The position numbers and the translations under genes are program-made. DNA of 64,000 bases from the NCBI RefSeq assembly GCF_005860775.1, contig NZ_VCHQ01000011.1, positions 1 through 64,000 of the forward strand, written 5' to 3'. Shown here piece by piece: positions 46,903 to 56,181 of the stretch. The notes beneath the pieces are model-generated. The model was not told where the DNA came from, searched no databases, and saw only the letters and a list, made by a program, of their open reading frames with translations. Every line of letters begins with the position of its first letter. The first letter of the stretch is position 1. The DNA comes from Klebsiella indica. Lineage in GTDB: Bacteria > Pseudomonadota > Gammaproteobacteria > Enterobacterales > Enterobacteriaceae.

Positions 46903-49113
46903 GTGGCGCGGATTCTGTTACTGCTCACACTGCTATTCACCCTGCCGCTATCGGCCGCGACGCAGCCAGCGGTTCCGGCAAACACGGCTGACCAGTCCAG
47001 CAGTAGCGAACCCGATCTCGCGCAGAAGAAAGCCGCTTACGCCGCGCTGGCCGACGTGCTCGAAAATGCCGACGCCCGACAGGAGCTTATCGACCAGTTA
47101 CGTAAAGCCGCCGCCACGCCGCCTCCGGCCAGCGCGCCGACGTTAACGCTGCCAGAGGAAGAAGATAAGACCACGGTGCTGGAAAACGTCACCCACATCA
47201 GCCGCGAATACGGTGCAGAGATCTCGTCACGCTTCTCGCAGTTGTGGCGCAACATCACCGGCTCTCCGCACAAACCTTTCAATTCACAAACCTTCACCAA
47301 CGCGGCCTGGCATTTTTTATTGCTGGCCGGACTGGTCTTTGCCTTCTGGTGGCTGGTGCGCCTCGCCGTCCTGCCGCTATACCGCAAAATCGGCCACTGG
47401 GGACGACATAAAAATCGCGAACGACGTAACTGGCTCCAGCTCCCCGCCACCATCGCCGGCGCTTTTATCTGTGACTTGCTTCTGCTGGCGGTAACGCTGT
47501 TCATTGGTCAGATTTTAAGCGAGCACCTTAATGGTAATAATCCCACCATCGCCTTCCAGCAAAGTTTGTTTCTCAACGCCTTTGCCCTGATTGAGTTTTT
47601 CAAAACGCTTCTGCGGGTAATTTTCTGTCCACAGGTCCCGGAACTACGCCCGTTTACTCTCAGCGATGAGACGGCGAAATACTGGAACCTGCGCCTTAGC
47701 GCACTAAGCAGCCTGATTGGCTACGGGCTGATCGTCGCCGTGCCGATTATTTCCAATCAGGTCAACGTTCAGTTTGGCGCGCTGGCCAACGTAATTATCA
47801 TGCTGTGCATTACCCTGTGGGCGCTATACCTGATATTCCATAATAAAAAAGCGATCGCTCAGGAACTTATCCAGCTTGCCAACCGCTCTCTGGCCTTCTT
47901 TAGTCTCTTTATCCGCACCTTTGCCCTGGTCTGGCACTGGCTGGCCTGCGCCTATTTTATCGTGCTGTTTTTCTTTTCTCTCTTCGACCCCGGCAACAGC
48001 CTGAAATTTATGATGGGCGCGACGCTGCGCAGTCTGGCAATTATCGGCGCCGCCGCGCTGGTCTCCGGCGTACTCTCGCGCTGGATTGCAAAAACCATCA
48101 CCTTGTCGCCGGAAACCCAGCGCAACTATCCGGAACTGCAAAAACGGCTTAACGGCTGGCTATCCGCATCGCTGAAAGCCGCACGAATTCTGACGGTCTG
48201 CGTGGCGATTATGCTGTTGCTTAGCGCGTGGGGACTCTTCGATTTCTGGCAATGGCTCCATAACGACAGCGGGCAAAAGGCAGTGGACGTTCTTATTCGC
48301 ATCGCGCTGATCCTGTTCTTCTCGGCGATCGGCTGGACGCTGCTCGCCAGTCTGATTGAAAATCGACTGGCATCAGACATTCATGGCCGCCCGCTGCCCA
48401 GCGCCCGCTCCCGGACGCTGCTGACGCTCTTACGCAACGCGCTGGCAGTGGTGATCAGCACCATTACGGTGATGATCCTGCTCTCCGAGGTGGGCGTGAA
48501 TATCGCCCCGCTGCTGGCAGGTGCCGGTGCGCTGGGCCTCGCTATCTCTTTCGGCGCGCAAACCCTGGTCAAAGATATTATTACCGGTATTTTTATCCAG
48601 TTTGAAAACGGCATGAATACTGGCGATCTGGTGACGATCGGGCCATTAACCGGAACGGTGGAACGGATGTCGATTCGCTCCGTCGGCGTGCGCCAGGATA
48701 CTGGCGCTTATCATATTATTCCGTGGTCTTCGATAACCACCTTTGCTAATTTCGTTCGCGGTATTGGCTCAGTGGTCGCCAACTATGACGTCGACCGGCA
48801 GGAAGATCTGGATAAAGCCAGTCAGGCATTAAAAGAGGCGGTAGCGGGCGTGATGGCCCAGGAAGAGATTCGCGGACTGATCATTGGCGATCCCGCTTTC
48901 GCCGGGCTGGTTGGCCTGAGCAATAATGCCTTTACCCTGCGAGTCACCTTTACCACCCTGCCGCTGAAGCAGTGGACGGTACGCTTCGCCCTCGATACCC
49001 AGGTGAAAAGGCAATTCGACCGCGCGGGCGTGCGGGCACCGGTACAAACTTACCAGCTACTGCCTGCGCTCACGCCAGACGAGCCGCCGGCCCCCACAGC
49101 GCCGACGTTATAA
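46903..49113 (+). CDS. ybiO: mechanosensitive channel YbiO (MscM-type, MscS family)
   Basis: This 736-residue inner-membrane channel of intermediate/small conductance opens under osmotic downshock. A signal peptide and a periplasmic domain are followed by about ten helices and the MscS core, with pore helix [20 protein letters not shown] and cytoplasmic [20 protein letters not shown]. The start is taken as GTG at 46903 because GGAGGGG (46893-46899) is its ribosome site; the in-frame ATG at 46891 overlaps that site. E. coli YbiO has 741 residues. The 3' end overlaps the convergent rlmF by 6 bp. Confidence 0.93.
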   Translation: MARILLLLTLLFTLPLSAATQPAVPANTADQSSSSEPDLAQKKAAYAALADVLENADARQELIDQLRKAAATPPPASAPTLTLPEEEDKTTVLENVTHISREYGAEISSRFSQLWRNITGSPHKPFNSQTFTNAAWHFLLLAGLVFAFWWLVRLAVLPLYRKIGHWGRHKNRERRNWLQLPATIAGAFICDLLLLAVTLFIGQILSEHLNGNNPTIAFQQSLFLNAFALIEFFKTLLRVIFCPQVPELRPFTLSDETAKYWNLRLSALSSLIGYGLIVAVPIISNQVNVQFGALANVIIMLCITLWALYLIFHNKKAIAQELIQLANRSLAFFSLFIRTFALVWHWLACAYFIVLFFFSLFDPGNSLKFMMGATLRSLAIIGAAALVSGVLSRWIAKTITLSPETQRNYPELQKRLNGWLSASLKAARILTVCVAIMLLLSAWGLFDFWQWLHNDSGQKAVDVLIRIALILFFSAIGWTLLASLIENRLASDIHGRPLPSARSRTLLTLLRNALAVVISTITVMILLSEVGVNIAPLLAGAGALGLAISFGAQTLVKDIITGIFIQFENGMNTGDLVTIGPLTGTVERMSIRSVGVRQDTGAYHIIPWSSITTFANFVRGIGSVVANYDVDRQEDLDKASQALKEAVAGVMAQEEIRGLIIGDPAFAGLVGLSNNAFTLRVTFTTLPLKQWTVRFALDTQVKRQFDRAGVRAPVQTYQLLPALTPDEPPAPTAPTL

Positions 49114-50022
49114 AGTCCGCCGACGTCTGGCGTCGTCCATAAAGCTCCAGGCGATAAAACGGCTTTGCTTATTGCCCTGCGCCATCTCTTTTTTCACCAC
49201 CTTCACCGCTCCGACCTCAGTCAGGGCGCGGTAGAGCGGCGGCAGATTATCGCCGCGGGAAACCAGCGAAGTAAACCACTTCACCTGATGGCCAAACTGC
49301 TGGCTTTCCCGGATCATCTGGCTAATAAAGGCCACCTCGCCCCCCTCGCACCACAGCTCCTGCTGCTGGCCGCCAAAGTTCATCGCGCCATCTGCGCCCA
49401 GGCCCAGATTGCGGCGTTTACGCTCGCCGCCCGCCTGCGCGCTGGCAGCAGAATCATGAAATGGCGGGTTACACAAAGTTGCATCGTAGCGTTCGTTTTT
49501 ATGGATAATCCCCGTCAGAATCGCTTTTTCATCTTTTTGGCGACGCAGGCGAATCTGGCGAGTCAGCCCAGTATTACCGTTAACGATAGCCTGCGCGCTG
49601 GCGAAAGCTTCAGCATTCACTTCGCTACCGGTAAAACGCCAGCCGTATTCGTGCGCGCCAATCAACGGGTAGATGCAGTTTGCGCCAACGCCGATATCAA
49701 GAATGCTGGCATTCGCTGGGATCGTTTCGCTATCCAGCGCCAGCAGATCGGCAAGATGATGAATATAGTCCGCCCTGCCCGGCACCGGCGGGCAGAGAAA
49801 GCCGTCGGGGATATCCCAGTATTTCACCGCGTAAAAGTGCGCCAGCAGCGCTTTATTCAGCGCCTTTACCGCCAGCGGACTGGCAAAGTCGATGGTCTGC
49901 TCTCCCAGAGGATTAAGGATGATAAAGCGCTGTAGCTCAGGGTAAGTCTGGCACAGCGCGGGCAGATCGTAGCGTTGGTGATGACGGTTACGCGGATGTA
50001 ACCCCGGTTTCTGGGCTTTCAT
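49108..50022 (-). CDS. rlmF: 23S rRNA m6A1618 methyltransferase RlmF
   Basis: This 304-residue cytosolic methyltransferase makes m6A at position 1618 of 23S rRNA. It has the SAM-binding segment [18 protein letters not shown] and the catalytic NPPF motif ([11 protein letters not shown]) of N6-adenine methylases. E. coli RlmF has 308 residues. AAGGAGA precedes the ATG. Its last bases overlap the end of ybiO. Confidence 0.95.
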   Translation of the reverse strand: MKAQKPGLHPRNRHHQRYDLPALCQTYPELQRFIILNPLGEQTIDFASPLAVKALNKALLAHFYAVKYWDIPDGFLCPPVPGRADYIHHLADLLALDSETIPANASILDIGVGANCIYPLIGAHEYGWRFTGSEVNAEAFASAQAIVNGNTGLTRQIRLRRQKDEKAILTGIIHKNERYDATLCNPPFHDSAASAQAGGERKRRNLGLGADGAMNFGGQQQELWCEGGEVAFISQMIRESQQFGHQVKWFTSLVSRGDNLPPLYRALTEVGAVKVVKKEMAQGNKQSRFIAWSFMDDARRRRTL

Positions 50023-50117
50023 GGCAATCTCCTTTGGACAGCCGCGTAAGATACCCGTTGACGGCGACGCGGTAAATAAGTGAGTCTGGATATCTACTTT
50101 TTTGTTGCAGGTGGCGT

Positions 50118-50732
50118 ATGTACTTCTATCAACCTTCGCACGGGCATGGTCTGCCGCACGACCCGCTGAACGCTATCATTGGCCCCCGGCCCATCGGATG
50201 GATAGCCTCGCTTGATAGCCACGGCCAACGTAATCTGGCGCCCTACAGCTTTTTCAACTGCTTTAACTATCGGCCGCCGATCATTGGTTTTGCCAGCTGC
50301 GGCTGGAAAGATAGCGTGCAGAATATCATCGAGACCAAAGAATTCGTCTGGAACCTGGCAACTCGCCCTCTGGCGGTCGCCATGAACGAAACGTCCGCCA
50401 GCATACCGCGTGATGAGGATGAATTTGTCCGTGCCAGGCTGACCCCCGCCCCCAGCCGTATTATCAACGCCCCGCGCGTTGGCGAAAGCCCGGTGAACTT
50501 CGAGTGTCGTCTTTCTCAATGCATCCAGTTAACCACCGCAGCAGGCGTGTCGATTGAAAGCTGGCTGGTGCTGGGCGAAGTGGTTGCAGTCCATATTGAC
50601 GAATCGCTGCTGGAGGAAGGGATTTACCAGACCGCCAAAGCCCAGCCAATTCTGCGTGCCGGCGGCCCCAGCGCCTATTACGGCATTGATGAAAGTTTAC
50701 GTTTTGACCTTGTTCGTCCCGACACCCGCTAA
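50118..50732 (+). CDS. flavin reductase-like (FMN-binding split barrel) protein
   Basis: This 204-residue cytosolic protein belongs to the flavin-reductase domain family: the N-terminal [20 protein letters not shown] and [21 protein letters not shown] form the FMN pocket, and the [12 protein letters not shown] segment follows. Members reduce FMN with NAD(P)H for a partner monooxygenase or are of unknown role. AGGTGG precedes the ATG. In K-12 the small gene mcbA lies between rlmF and fiu; here this gene replaces it. No partner oxygenase is near. Confidence 0.85.
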   Translation: MYFYQPSHGHGLPHDPLNAIIGPRPIGWIASLDSHGQRNLAPYSFFNCFNYRPPIIGFASCGWKDSVQNIIETKEFVWNLATRPLAVAMNETSASIPRDEDEFVRARLTPAPSRIINAPRVGESPVNFECRLSQCIQLTTAAGVSIESWLVLGEVVAVHIDESLLEEGIYQTAKAQPILRAGGPSAYYGIDESLRFDLVRPDTR

Positions 50733-51042
50733 ACGCTTTCCCTGCCCGGTCATCTCTTTCACATCAAGGTCGGGACAACCACGTACCGACCCCAATACAT
50801 TCCACTTCTCTCCCCTCGCGGTGTCGCCTGCTGTTTATGTAGAAAAAATGCAGTGAATGTAAATAAATGTATTTATTTTTTTATAAATGAGTGATAAAAG
50901 ATCGCGCGGTGTTTGATAATGATTATCACAATCAATATCAAAAGCATTGCTATTGTTAAAAATCACCTGCAGTGGTCGGGACGAAAACTCACTTCGTCTA
51001 CGGTCGTTTTGGCCTAATTAAAACGATAAGTCATTTATTGAT
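50733..51042. other. fiu upstream region
   Basis: This 310-bp AT-rich gap contains the Fur box at 50915-50933. About 110 bp separate the box from the fiu start, giving a long leader. No other element can be supported. Confidence 0.5.
50915..50933 (+). promoter_or_regulatory. Fur box of fiu
   Basis: GATAATGATTATCACAATC matches the 19-bp Fur consensus GATAATGATAATCATTATC at 15 of 19 positions. Iron-loaded Fur should repress the fiu-ybiX genes. Confidence 0.85.
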
Positions 51043-53325
51043 ATGGAAAAAAATAACAATTTACCGTTCAGTAGCTTCAACTCGCTGACTATCTTCACCG
51101 GCTTGTGTCTGAGCCTCTCTCCAACGGGTCATCTGCTTGCCGCAGACAGCACAGAGAAAAATACCGGCGAAACGCTGGTGGTCGAAGCGCAGTCTCCATC
51201 GTTGTATGCACCGACTCAATCCGCCGATCCTAAGTTTTCTCGCCCGCTCGCCGACACCACGCGAACTGTGACCATCGTCCCCGAACAGGTGATGAAAGAT
51301 CAGGGCGTCACCAACCTCACCGATGCGCTGAAAAACGTTCCCGGTGTGGGTGCGTTCTTTGCGGGTGAAAATGGCAGCTCAACAACCGGCGACGCCGTCT
51401 ATATGCGCGGGGTAGATACATCCAACAGCATTTATCTCGATGGCATCCGCGATATCGCCAGCGTCAGTCGCGATACCTTTAACACCGAGCAGGTTGAGGT
51501 CATTAAAGGACCGTCAGGCTCCGACTATGGGCGTAGCGCGCCGAGCGGCTCGATCAATATGATCAGCAAACAGCCGCGCCTTGACTCCGGTATCGACGCT
51601 TCCGCCAGTATCGGCAGCGCCTGGTTCCGCCGCGGTACGCTGGATATCAACCAGGCGATTGGCGACACCAGCGCCGTTCGCCTGAATCTGATGGGCGAGA
51701 AAACCCATGATGCGGGCCGTGACAAGGTGAAAAATGAGCGTTACGGCGTAGCGCCGTCGGCGGCTTTTGGTCTCGGCACCGAGAATCGCCTTTATCTTAA
51801 CTACCTGCATGTGACTCAGCACAACACGCCAGATGGCGGTATTCCGACCATCGGTCTGCCGGGCTATTCCGCGCCTGATGCCAAAACTTCAGCGCTTAAT
51901 CACTCCGGCAAGGTTGCCACCAGCAACTTCTACGGCACCAATTCCGATTACGATGATTCTACGACTGACACCGTGACCATGCGTTTTGAGCACGATTTCA
52001 ACGACACGACCACGATCCGTAACACCACCCGCTGGTCACGCGTGAAACAGGATTATCTGATGACGGCGGTAATGGGCGGGGCGTCAAATATTTCCACAAA
52101 TAGCTCCGACGACGTCGGCGACTGGACCTGGTCACGGCTGGCAAACACCAAAGACACCAGCAACAAAATCATCACCAACCAGACTAACCTGACCTCGAAG
52201 TTCTATACCGGACCTGTTGGTCACGACATCAGCACCGGGGTGGAATTCACCCGCGAAACGCAGACCAACTATGGGGTTAATTCGATCACGGCCCCGGCGG
52301 TCAATATTTATCATCCAAATAGCGATATCTCGGTCGGCGGCCTGAACCGCAACGGGGCCAACGCTAACGGGCAGACGGATACCTTCGGCATCTATGCTTT
52401 CGATACCCTGCAGATTACTCAGGACTTCGAGCTTAACGGCGGAATTCGTCTGGATAGCTATCAGACTAAATACAACAGCGCAACCGCATGCGGCGGCAGT
52501 GGACGCAGCGCTGTCGCCTGTCCGGCTGGCGTGGCGAAGAATACCCCCGTCACCACCATCGATACTTCCACCAGCGGTAACCTGGTGAACTGGAAAGCCG
52601 GGGCGCTGTACCACCTGACCGAGAACGGCAATATCTACGTGAACTACGCCGTTTCCCAACAACCGCCGGGAGGCAGCAACTTCACCCTGTCAGCAAGCAG
52701 CAACAGCGCCAACAACCCTGACTTTAAACCGCAAAAAGCGAAAACCAGCGAAGTGGGCACCAAATGGCAGTTGATGGACAAACGCCTGCTGCTGAGCGCC
52801 GCCCTGTTCCGCACCGATATTGAGAACGAGGTGGAAGCGAACGACGATGGCACCTATTCACAGTATGGTAAGAAGCGCGTTCAGGGTTACGAGATTTCTC
52901 TGGCCGGTAATATCACGCCTGACTGGCAGGTTATCGGCGGATACACGCTGCAGCACGCCAGTATCCGCGAAGGCGCGAATACCGCCCAGGATGGCACCAG
53001 CTCGCTGCCGTATACCCCAGAACACGCGTTTACCGTCTGGAGCCAGTATCAGGCCACCGATGCGATCTCAGTGGGCGCTGGCGCACGTTACGTCGGCAGC
53101 ATGCACCGCGGCAAAGACGGCGCGGTCGGTACGCCATCTTATACCGAAGGCTACTGGGTGGCTGACGCTAAAGTCGGCTATCGCATTAACCGTAATCTCG
53201 ACCTGCAGCTGAACGTCTACAACCTGTTTGATACCGACTATGTCGCCTCTATCAACAAAAGCGGCTATCGTTATCATCCGGGCGAACCGCGGACCTTCCT
53301 GCTCACCGCCAATATGCATTTCTGA
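51043..53325 (+). CDS. fiu: TonB-dependent catecholate siderophore receptor Fiu
   Basis: This 760-residue outer-membrane receptor imports iron complexes of catecholate breakdown products (dihydroxybenzoate types) and catechol-bearing antibiotics. An atypical signal peptide (about 34 residues, ending LLAADS) is followed by the TonB box region ETLVVEAQ, the plug (LTDALKNVPGVGAFFAG, AVYMRGVD) and a 22-strand barrel ending in NMHF. Length equals E. coli Fiu. It is preceded by a Fur box; a short hairpin separates it from ybiX. Confidence 0.95.
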   Translation: MEKNNNLPFSSFNSLTIFTGLCLSLSPTGHLLAADSTEKNTGETLVVEAQSPSLYAPTQSADPKFSRPLADTTRTVTIVPEQVMKDQGVTNLTDALKNVPGVGAFFAGENGSSTTGDAVYMRGVDTSNSIYLDGIRDIASVSRDTFNTEQVEVIKGPSGSDYGRSAPSGSINMISKQPRLDSGIDASASIGSAWFRRGTLDINQAIGDTSAVRLNLMGEKTHDAGRDKVKNERYGVAPSAAFGLGTENRLYLNYLHVTQHNTPDGGIPTIGLPGYSAPDAKTSALNHSGKVATSNFYGTNSDYDDSTTDTVTMRFEHDFNDTTTIRNTTRWSRVKQDYLMTAVMGGASNISTNSSDDVGDWTWSRLANTKDTSNKIITNQTNLTSKFYTGPVGHDISTGVEFTRETQTNYGVNSITAPAVNIYHPNSDISVGGLNRNGANANGQTDTFGIYAFDTLQITQDFELNGGIRLDSYQTKYNSATACGGSGRSAVACPAGVAKNTPVTTIDTSTSGNLVNWKAGALYHLTENGNIYVNYAVSQQPPGGSNFTLSASSNSANNPDFKPQKAKTSEVGTKWQLMDKRLLLSAALFRTDIENEVEANDDGTYSQYGKKRVQGYEISLAGNITPDWQVIGGYTLQHASIREGANTAQDGTSSLPYTPEHAFTVWSQYQATDAISVGAGARYVGSMHRGKDGAVGTPSYTEGYWVADAKVGYRINRNLDLQLNVYNLFDTDYVASINKSGYRYHPGEPRTFLLTANMHF

Positions 53326-53331
53326 TCTACA

Positions 53332-53353
53332 ACGGGGCGCTAACGCCCCGTTT
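53332..53353 (+). terminator. hairpin between fiu and ybiX
   Basis: AACGGGGCG (53332-53340) and CGCCCCGTT (53345-53353) form a perfect 9-bp stem, followed by TTCTC. It may partly terminate the fiu message while leaving some read-through into ybiX. Confidence 0.7.
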
Positions 53354-53370
53354 TCTCAGGAGACAAAACC

Positions 53371-54048
53371 ATGATGTACCATATTCCCGCCATTCTCAGC
53401 CCTGAGGAAGTCGACTACTTTGCCACCCGGCTCCAGCAGGCGGAGTGGGTTGACGGACGCGTCACCACCGGCGATCAGGGGGCCCTGGTCAAAAACAACC
53501 AGCAGGTGGATACCCGCAGCAGCCTGTACAATGAACTTCAGGGTAAAGTGCTGGCGGCGCTGAATCGCAGCTCGCTGTTTTTCGCGGCCGCGCTGCCGAA
53601 GTCGATTTCCAGCCCGCTGTTCAACCGCTACCAGCAGAGTGAAACATACGGTTTCCACGTTGACGGCGCGGTACGCAGTCAGGCTCAGGGCGGCTGGATG
53701 CGTACCGATCTTTCTGCCACGCTCTTTTTATGCGCCCCCGATAGTTACGAAGGCGGTGAACTGGTCGTTAACGACACCTACGGCCAGCACTCGGTTAAGC
53801 TCCCGGCCGGAGACCTGGTGCTCTATCCCTCAAGCAGCCTGCATTGCGTCACCCCGGTCACATCGGGCGCCAGGGTTGCCTCATTTTTATGGATCCAGTC
53901 AATGATCCGCGACGATAAACGCCGCAGCATGCTGTTTGAGCTGGATGGCAATATCCAGAAACTCAAAAGCCGCCACGGCGAAAGCGAGGAAGTGCTGTCC
54001 CTTTTAAACCTGTACCATAATCTGCTCCGCGAATGGTCAGAGATCTGA
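53371..54048 (+). CDS. ybiX: PKHD-type 2-oxoglutarate/Fe(II) hydroxylase YbiX
   Basis: This 225-residue cytosolic dioxygenase-fold protein has the iron ligands His96, Asp98 (HVDGAV) and His158 (HCVTPV), with a downstream arginine (GARVASF) for 2-oxoglutarate. Length and ligand positions equal E. coli YbiX. The substrate is unknown; its place after fiu suggests a part in iron-limited growth. The start could be either of two adjacent ATGs after AGGAGA. Confidence 0.94.
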   Translation: MMYHIPAILSPEEVDYFATRLQQAEWVDGRVTTGDQGALVKNNQQVDTRSSLYNELQGKVLAALNRSSLFFAAALPKSISSPLFNRYQQSETYGFHVDGAVRSQAQGGWMRTDLSATLFLCAPDSYEGGELVVNDTYGQHSVKLPAGDLVLYPSSSLHCVTPVTSGARVASFLWIQSMIRDDKRRSMLFELDGNIQKLKSRHGESEEVLSLLNLYHNLLREWSEI

Positions 54049-54234
54049 GCCTTGCCTGAGCCATTTTTCGCCCCATATTCTCTATACTGAACAGCGTTCA
54101 GGTTGCGAATAAGCGAGTCACGATGATTCCGCTTATGGCCAGGGCTCGCCACATCGGGACCAAAATGCCGCTGCGGTTTTGCCATATAACCTGCACAAAT
54201 GAGATGAAAAACAAAAATAGCGGGGTGAACCATC

Positions 54235-54501
54235 ATGGCATCAGGCTGGGCGAATGATGACGCCGTACAGCAGCAAATTGACAGCACGGTTGATGATGCG
54301 GTTGCACGGGCGAGAAATGCGCTGCCGTCGGGTAAAAGCAACAAATTTTGTGAAGAATGTGGCGAACCGATCCCGGAAGCGCGTCGACGGGCGGTAGCCG
54401 GGGTTAAATACTGCCTTCAATGCCAGCAGAATAAAGATTTACATAACAATACATTTTCAGGATATAATCGCCGTGGCTCTAAAGACAGCCAGCTTCGCTG
54501 A
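54235..54501 (+). CDS. ybiI: DksA/TraR-type zinc-finger protein YbiI
   Basis: This 88-residue protein has the C4 zinc finger CEECGEPIPEARR with CLQC and an N-terminal helix with the acidic tip seen in small TraR-like proteins (NDDAVQQQIDSTVDDAVARA). Such proteins bind the RNA polymerase secondary channel or are of unknown role. Length equals E. coli YbiI. Confidence 0.93.
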   Translation: MASGWANDDAVQQQIDSTVDDAVARARNALPSGKSNKFCEECGEPIPEARRRAVAGVKYCLQCQQNKDLHNNTFSGYNRRGSKDSQLR

Positions 54502-54631
54502 CCGATATTTACCGTTCATTACCGCATATCCCATTATCTTTTCGAGCACGTTTTTCCGCGATCGGAGTGGCAAAATGTGCCCTTATCGCCGCCCTTACTT
54601 CGCCACCGCGTGTTTTGCTTTCGGGGATTAA

Positions 54632-54660
54632 AATAATTTATTAATATTCAATAAATTATT
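54632..54660. other. AT-only inverted repeat upstream of ybiJ
   Basis: AATAATTTATT (54632-54642) and AATAAATTATT (54650-54660) form a perfect 11-bp inverted repeat around AATATTC. It lies 127 bp before ybiJ and could be a binding site for an AT-preferring protein or a cruciform. Confidence 0.45.
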
Positions 54661-54786
54661 ATTCATTCAAAAAATTCGATGAAGACTGTTAATTTCCTTC
54701 GATTTTATCTCTCGCCAAAAGTCGTGATACTTATCACATCGACGGAACATCGTCCCCTGAACAGAACAACCTGCGAGAGATTAACT

Positions 54787-55047
54787 ATGAAAACCATCAA
54801 ATATACTGCCGCTGCTATCGCCCTTTCCGCACTCTCCTTCGGCGCGTTTGCCGCCCAGCCAGTCACATCGGCTCAGGCAGCAAGCATGACCAAAATCGGT
54901 GTTGTCTCTGCAGAAAGAGCAACGACGCTGGATGGACTTGAAGCCAAACTGGCTGCGAAGGCGGATGCCGCTGGCGCGACCGCTTACAGCATCACCTCCG
55001 CTAACACCAATAACAAAGTTAGCGGTACCGCGGTTATCTACAAATAA
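54787..55047 (+). CDS. ybiJ: periplasmic DUF1471 (BhsA/McbA-family) protein YbiJ
   Basis: This 86-residue protein has a signal peptide (MKTIKYTAAAIALSALSFGA, then FAA) and a small DUF1471 domain ending GTAVIYK, as in all family members (BhsA, McbA, YhcN). These proteins respond to stress and influence biofilm; YbiJ itself is uncharacterised. The start is ATG at 54787, which gives the E. coli length (86); the open frame back to 54679 lacks a ribosome site. A terminator follows. Confidence 0.93.
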   Translation: MKTIKYTAAAIALSALSFGAFAAQPVTSAQAASMTKIGVVSAERATTLDGLEAKLAAKADAAGATAYSITSANTNNKVSGTAVIYK

Positions 55048-55123
55048 TCGCCTGAAATCATTGTAGTAAGACCCTGTAATGCCACTGTTTTAACCCCGAA
55101 AGATCCTTTATTACCCTTGTTTT

Positions 55124-55155
55124 GCCCGCCCACGCCAGTGGACGGGCTTTTTTTT
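55124..55155. terminator. terminator between ybiJ and ybiB
   Basis: GCCCGCCCAC (55124-55133) pairs with GTGGACGGGC (55138-55147) with one mismatch around GCCA, followed by eight T. It ends the ybiJ transcript and lies next to the convergent ybiB end. Confidence 0.88.
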
Positions 55156-55170
55156 ATCGGCTAAATACGG

Positions 55171-56139
55171 TTATACGATCTCTGCAACCTTCTCCAGCCC
55201 CTGTTCCAGCGACACCGCTTCTCCGGTTGCTAACAGACAACAGGCCAGCTGAATTTTCAGCGACTGCGGTAGCGGCTCGCTACCCGCAAGGCAACGCTCA
55301 ATCCAGCGCGCGGTCACTTCAGGATCTTTTGATTCCGGCAGCAAAACAGCCTGCGCTGTGGCACTATCCTGGCGCTCATTGACAACCCGCGTCGCAGCGG
55401 CTGAAATCAGGCTAATCTGTGGACAGCGCTGCGGATTGGCGTAAACTTCGCCTTCAGTACCGTGCAACAGCAATGCCCGCCCGCCGATTTCCGCAAAAAA
55501 TTGCGCCACCCGCCCGACGTATTCCGGATGCGAAACGCTCGACAAACGCAATGCCGCATCTTCCGCAAACGGCGTTGCCAGCTTGGCCAGGGTGTGCGCG
55601 CTGTTGCGCACCCCCATCCGCCAGCGCATCGCCAGTTGTTTTTCCAGCGGCGGGCAAAATGCGCTTATCGGCATATAAACCGGCTGATGGCTATCTAACC
55701 GCGCCTGAGCCTGACCCGCATGACGCGTCGCTGGCATCCCCATCAGCTCGAAAATAGTTTCCGTCAGCACCCGGGTTGGATCGTGACTCACACCATGAAC
55801 AATGACCGGAAAACCAAGCTTGTGCAGCATAACCGCAAGCAGAGGCGTCAGGTTTGCCTGTTTGCGCGCGCCGTTGTAGCTGGGGATCACAACCGGCATT
55901 GGCCTTGAGACCGGTGGCGTCAGTTTAATGGTATGAGCCTGCATCGCTTCATAGAAACCCTTCATCTCCGCTTCGCCTTCGCCCTTGATGCGCAGGGCAA
56001 TAAGAATGCCGCCCAGTTCAAGATCAGGTACCTCGCCGTTAAGCATCCGCGAGTAGAGCGCACGGGCCGTTTCCGCATCCAGGTCGCGGGCATGGTTTTT
56101 TCCGCGGCCGACTTCTTTAATGATTTTGCTGTAGTCCAT
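55171..56139 (-). CDS. ybiB: YbiB, anthranilate phosphoribosyltransferase-like nucleic-acid-binding protein
   Basis: This 322-residue protein of the TrpD2 group has a TrpD-type fold but binds single-stranded nucleic acid rather than doing TrpD chemistry, according to work on the E. coli protein. Its N-terminal helix KIIKEVGRGKNHARDLD and HGVSHDPTRVLTETIFELMG are conserved. The start is ATG at 56139 with AGGAAC upstream; an eight-codon extension is unsupported. It lies downstream of dinG, 42 bp away, so the SOS-inducible dinG promoter probably reads into it. Confidence 0.92.
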   Translation of the reverse strand: MDYSKIIKEVGRGKNHARDLDAETARALYSRMLNGEVPDLELGGILIALRIKGEGEAEMKGFYEAMQAHTIKLTPPVSRPMPVVIPSYNGARKQANLTPLLAVMLHKLGFPVIVHGVSHDPTRVLTETIFELMGMPATRHAGQAQARLDSHQPVYMPISAFCPPLEKQLAMRWRMGVRNSAHTLAKLATPFAEDAALRLSSVSHPEYVGRVAQFFAEIGGRALLLHGTEGEVYANPQRCPQISLISAAATRVVNERQDSATAQAVLLPESKDPEVTARWIERCLAGSEPLPQSLKIQLACCLLATGEAVSLEQGLEKVAEIV

Positions 56140-56181
56140 TGCAGGTTCCTCTGAACGTCTCACATCGTCGACATTGCATGG

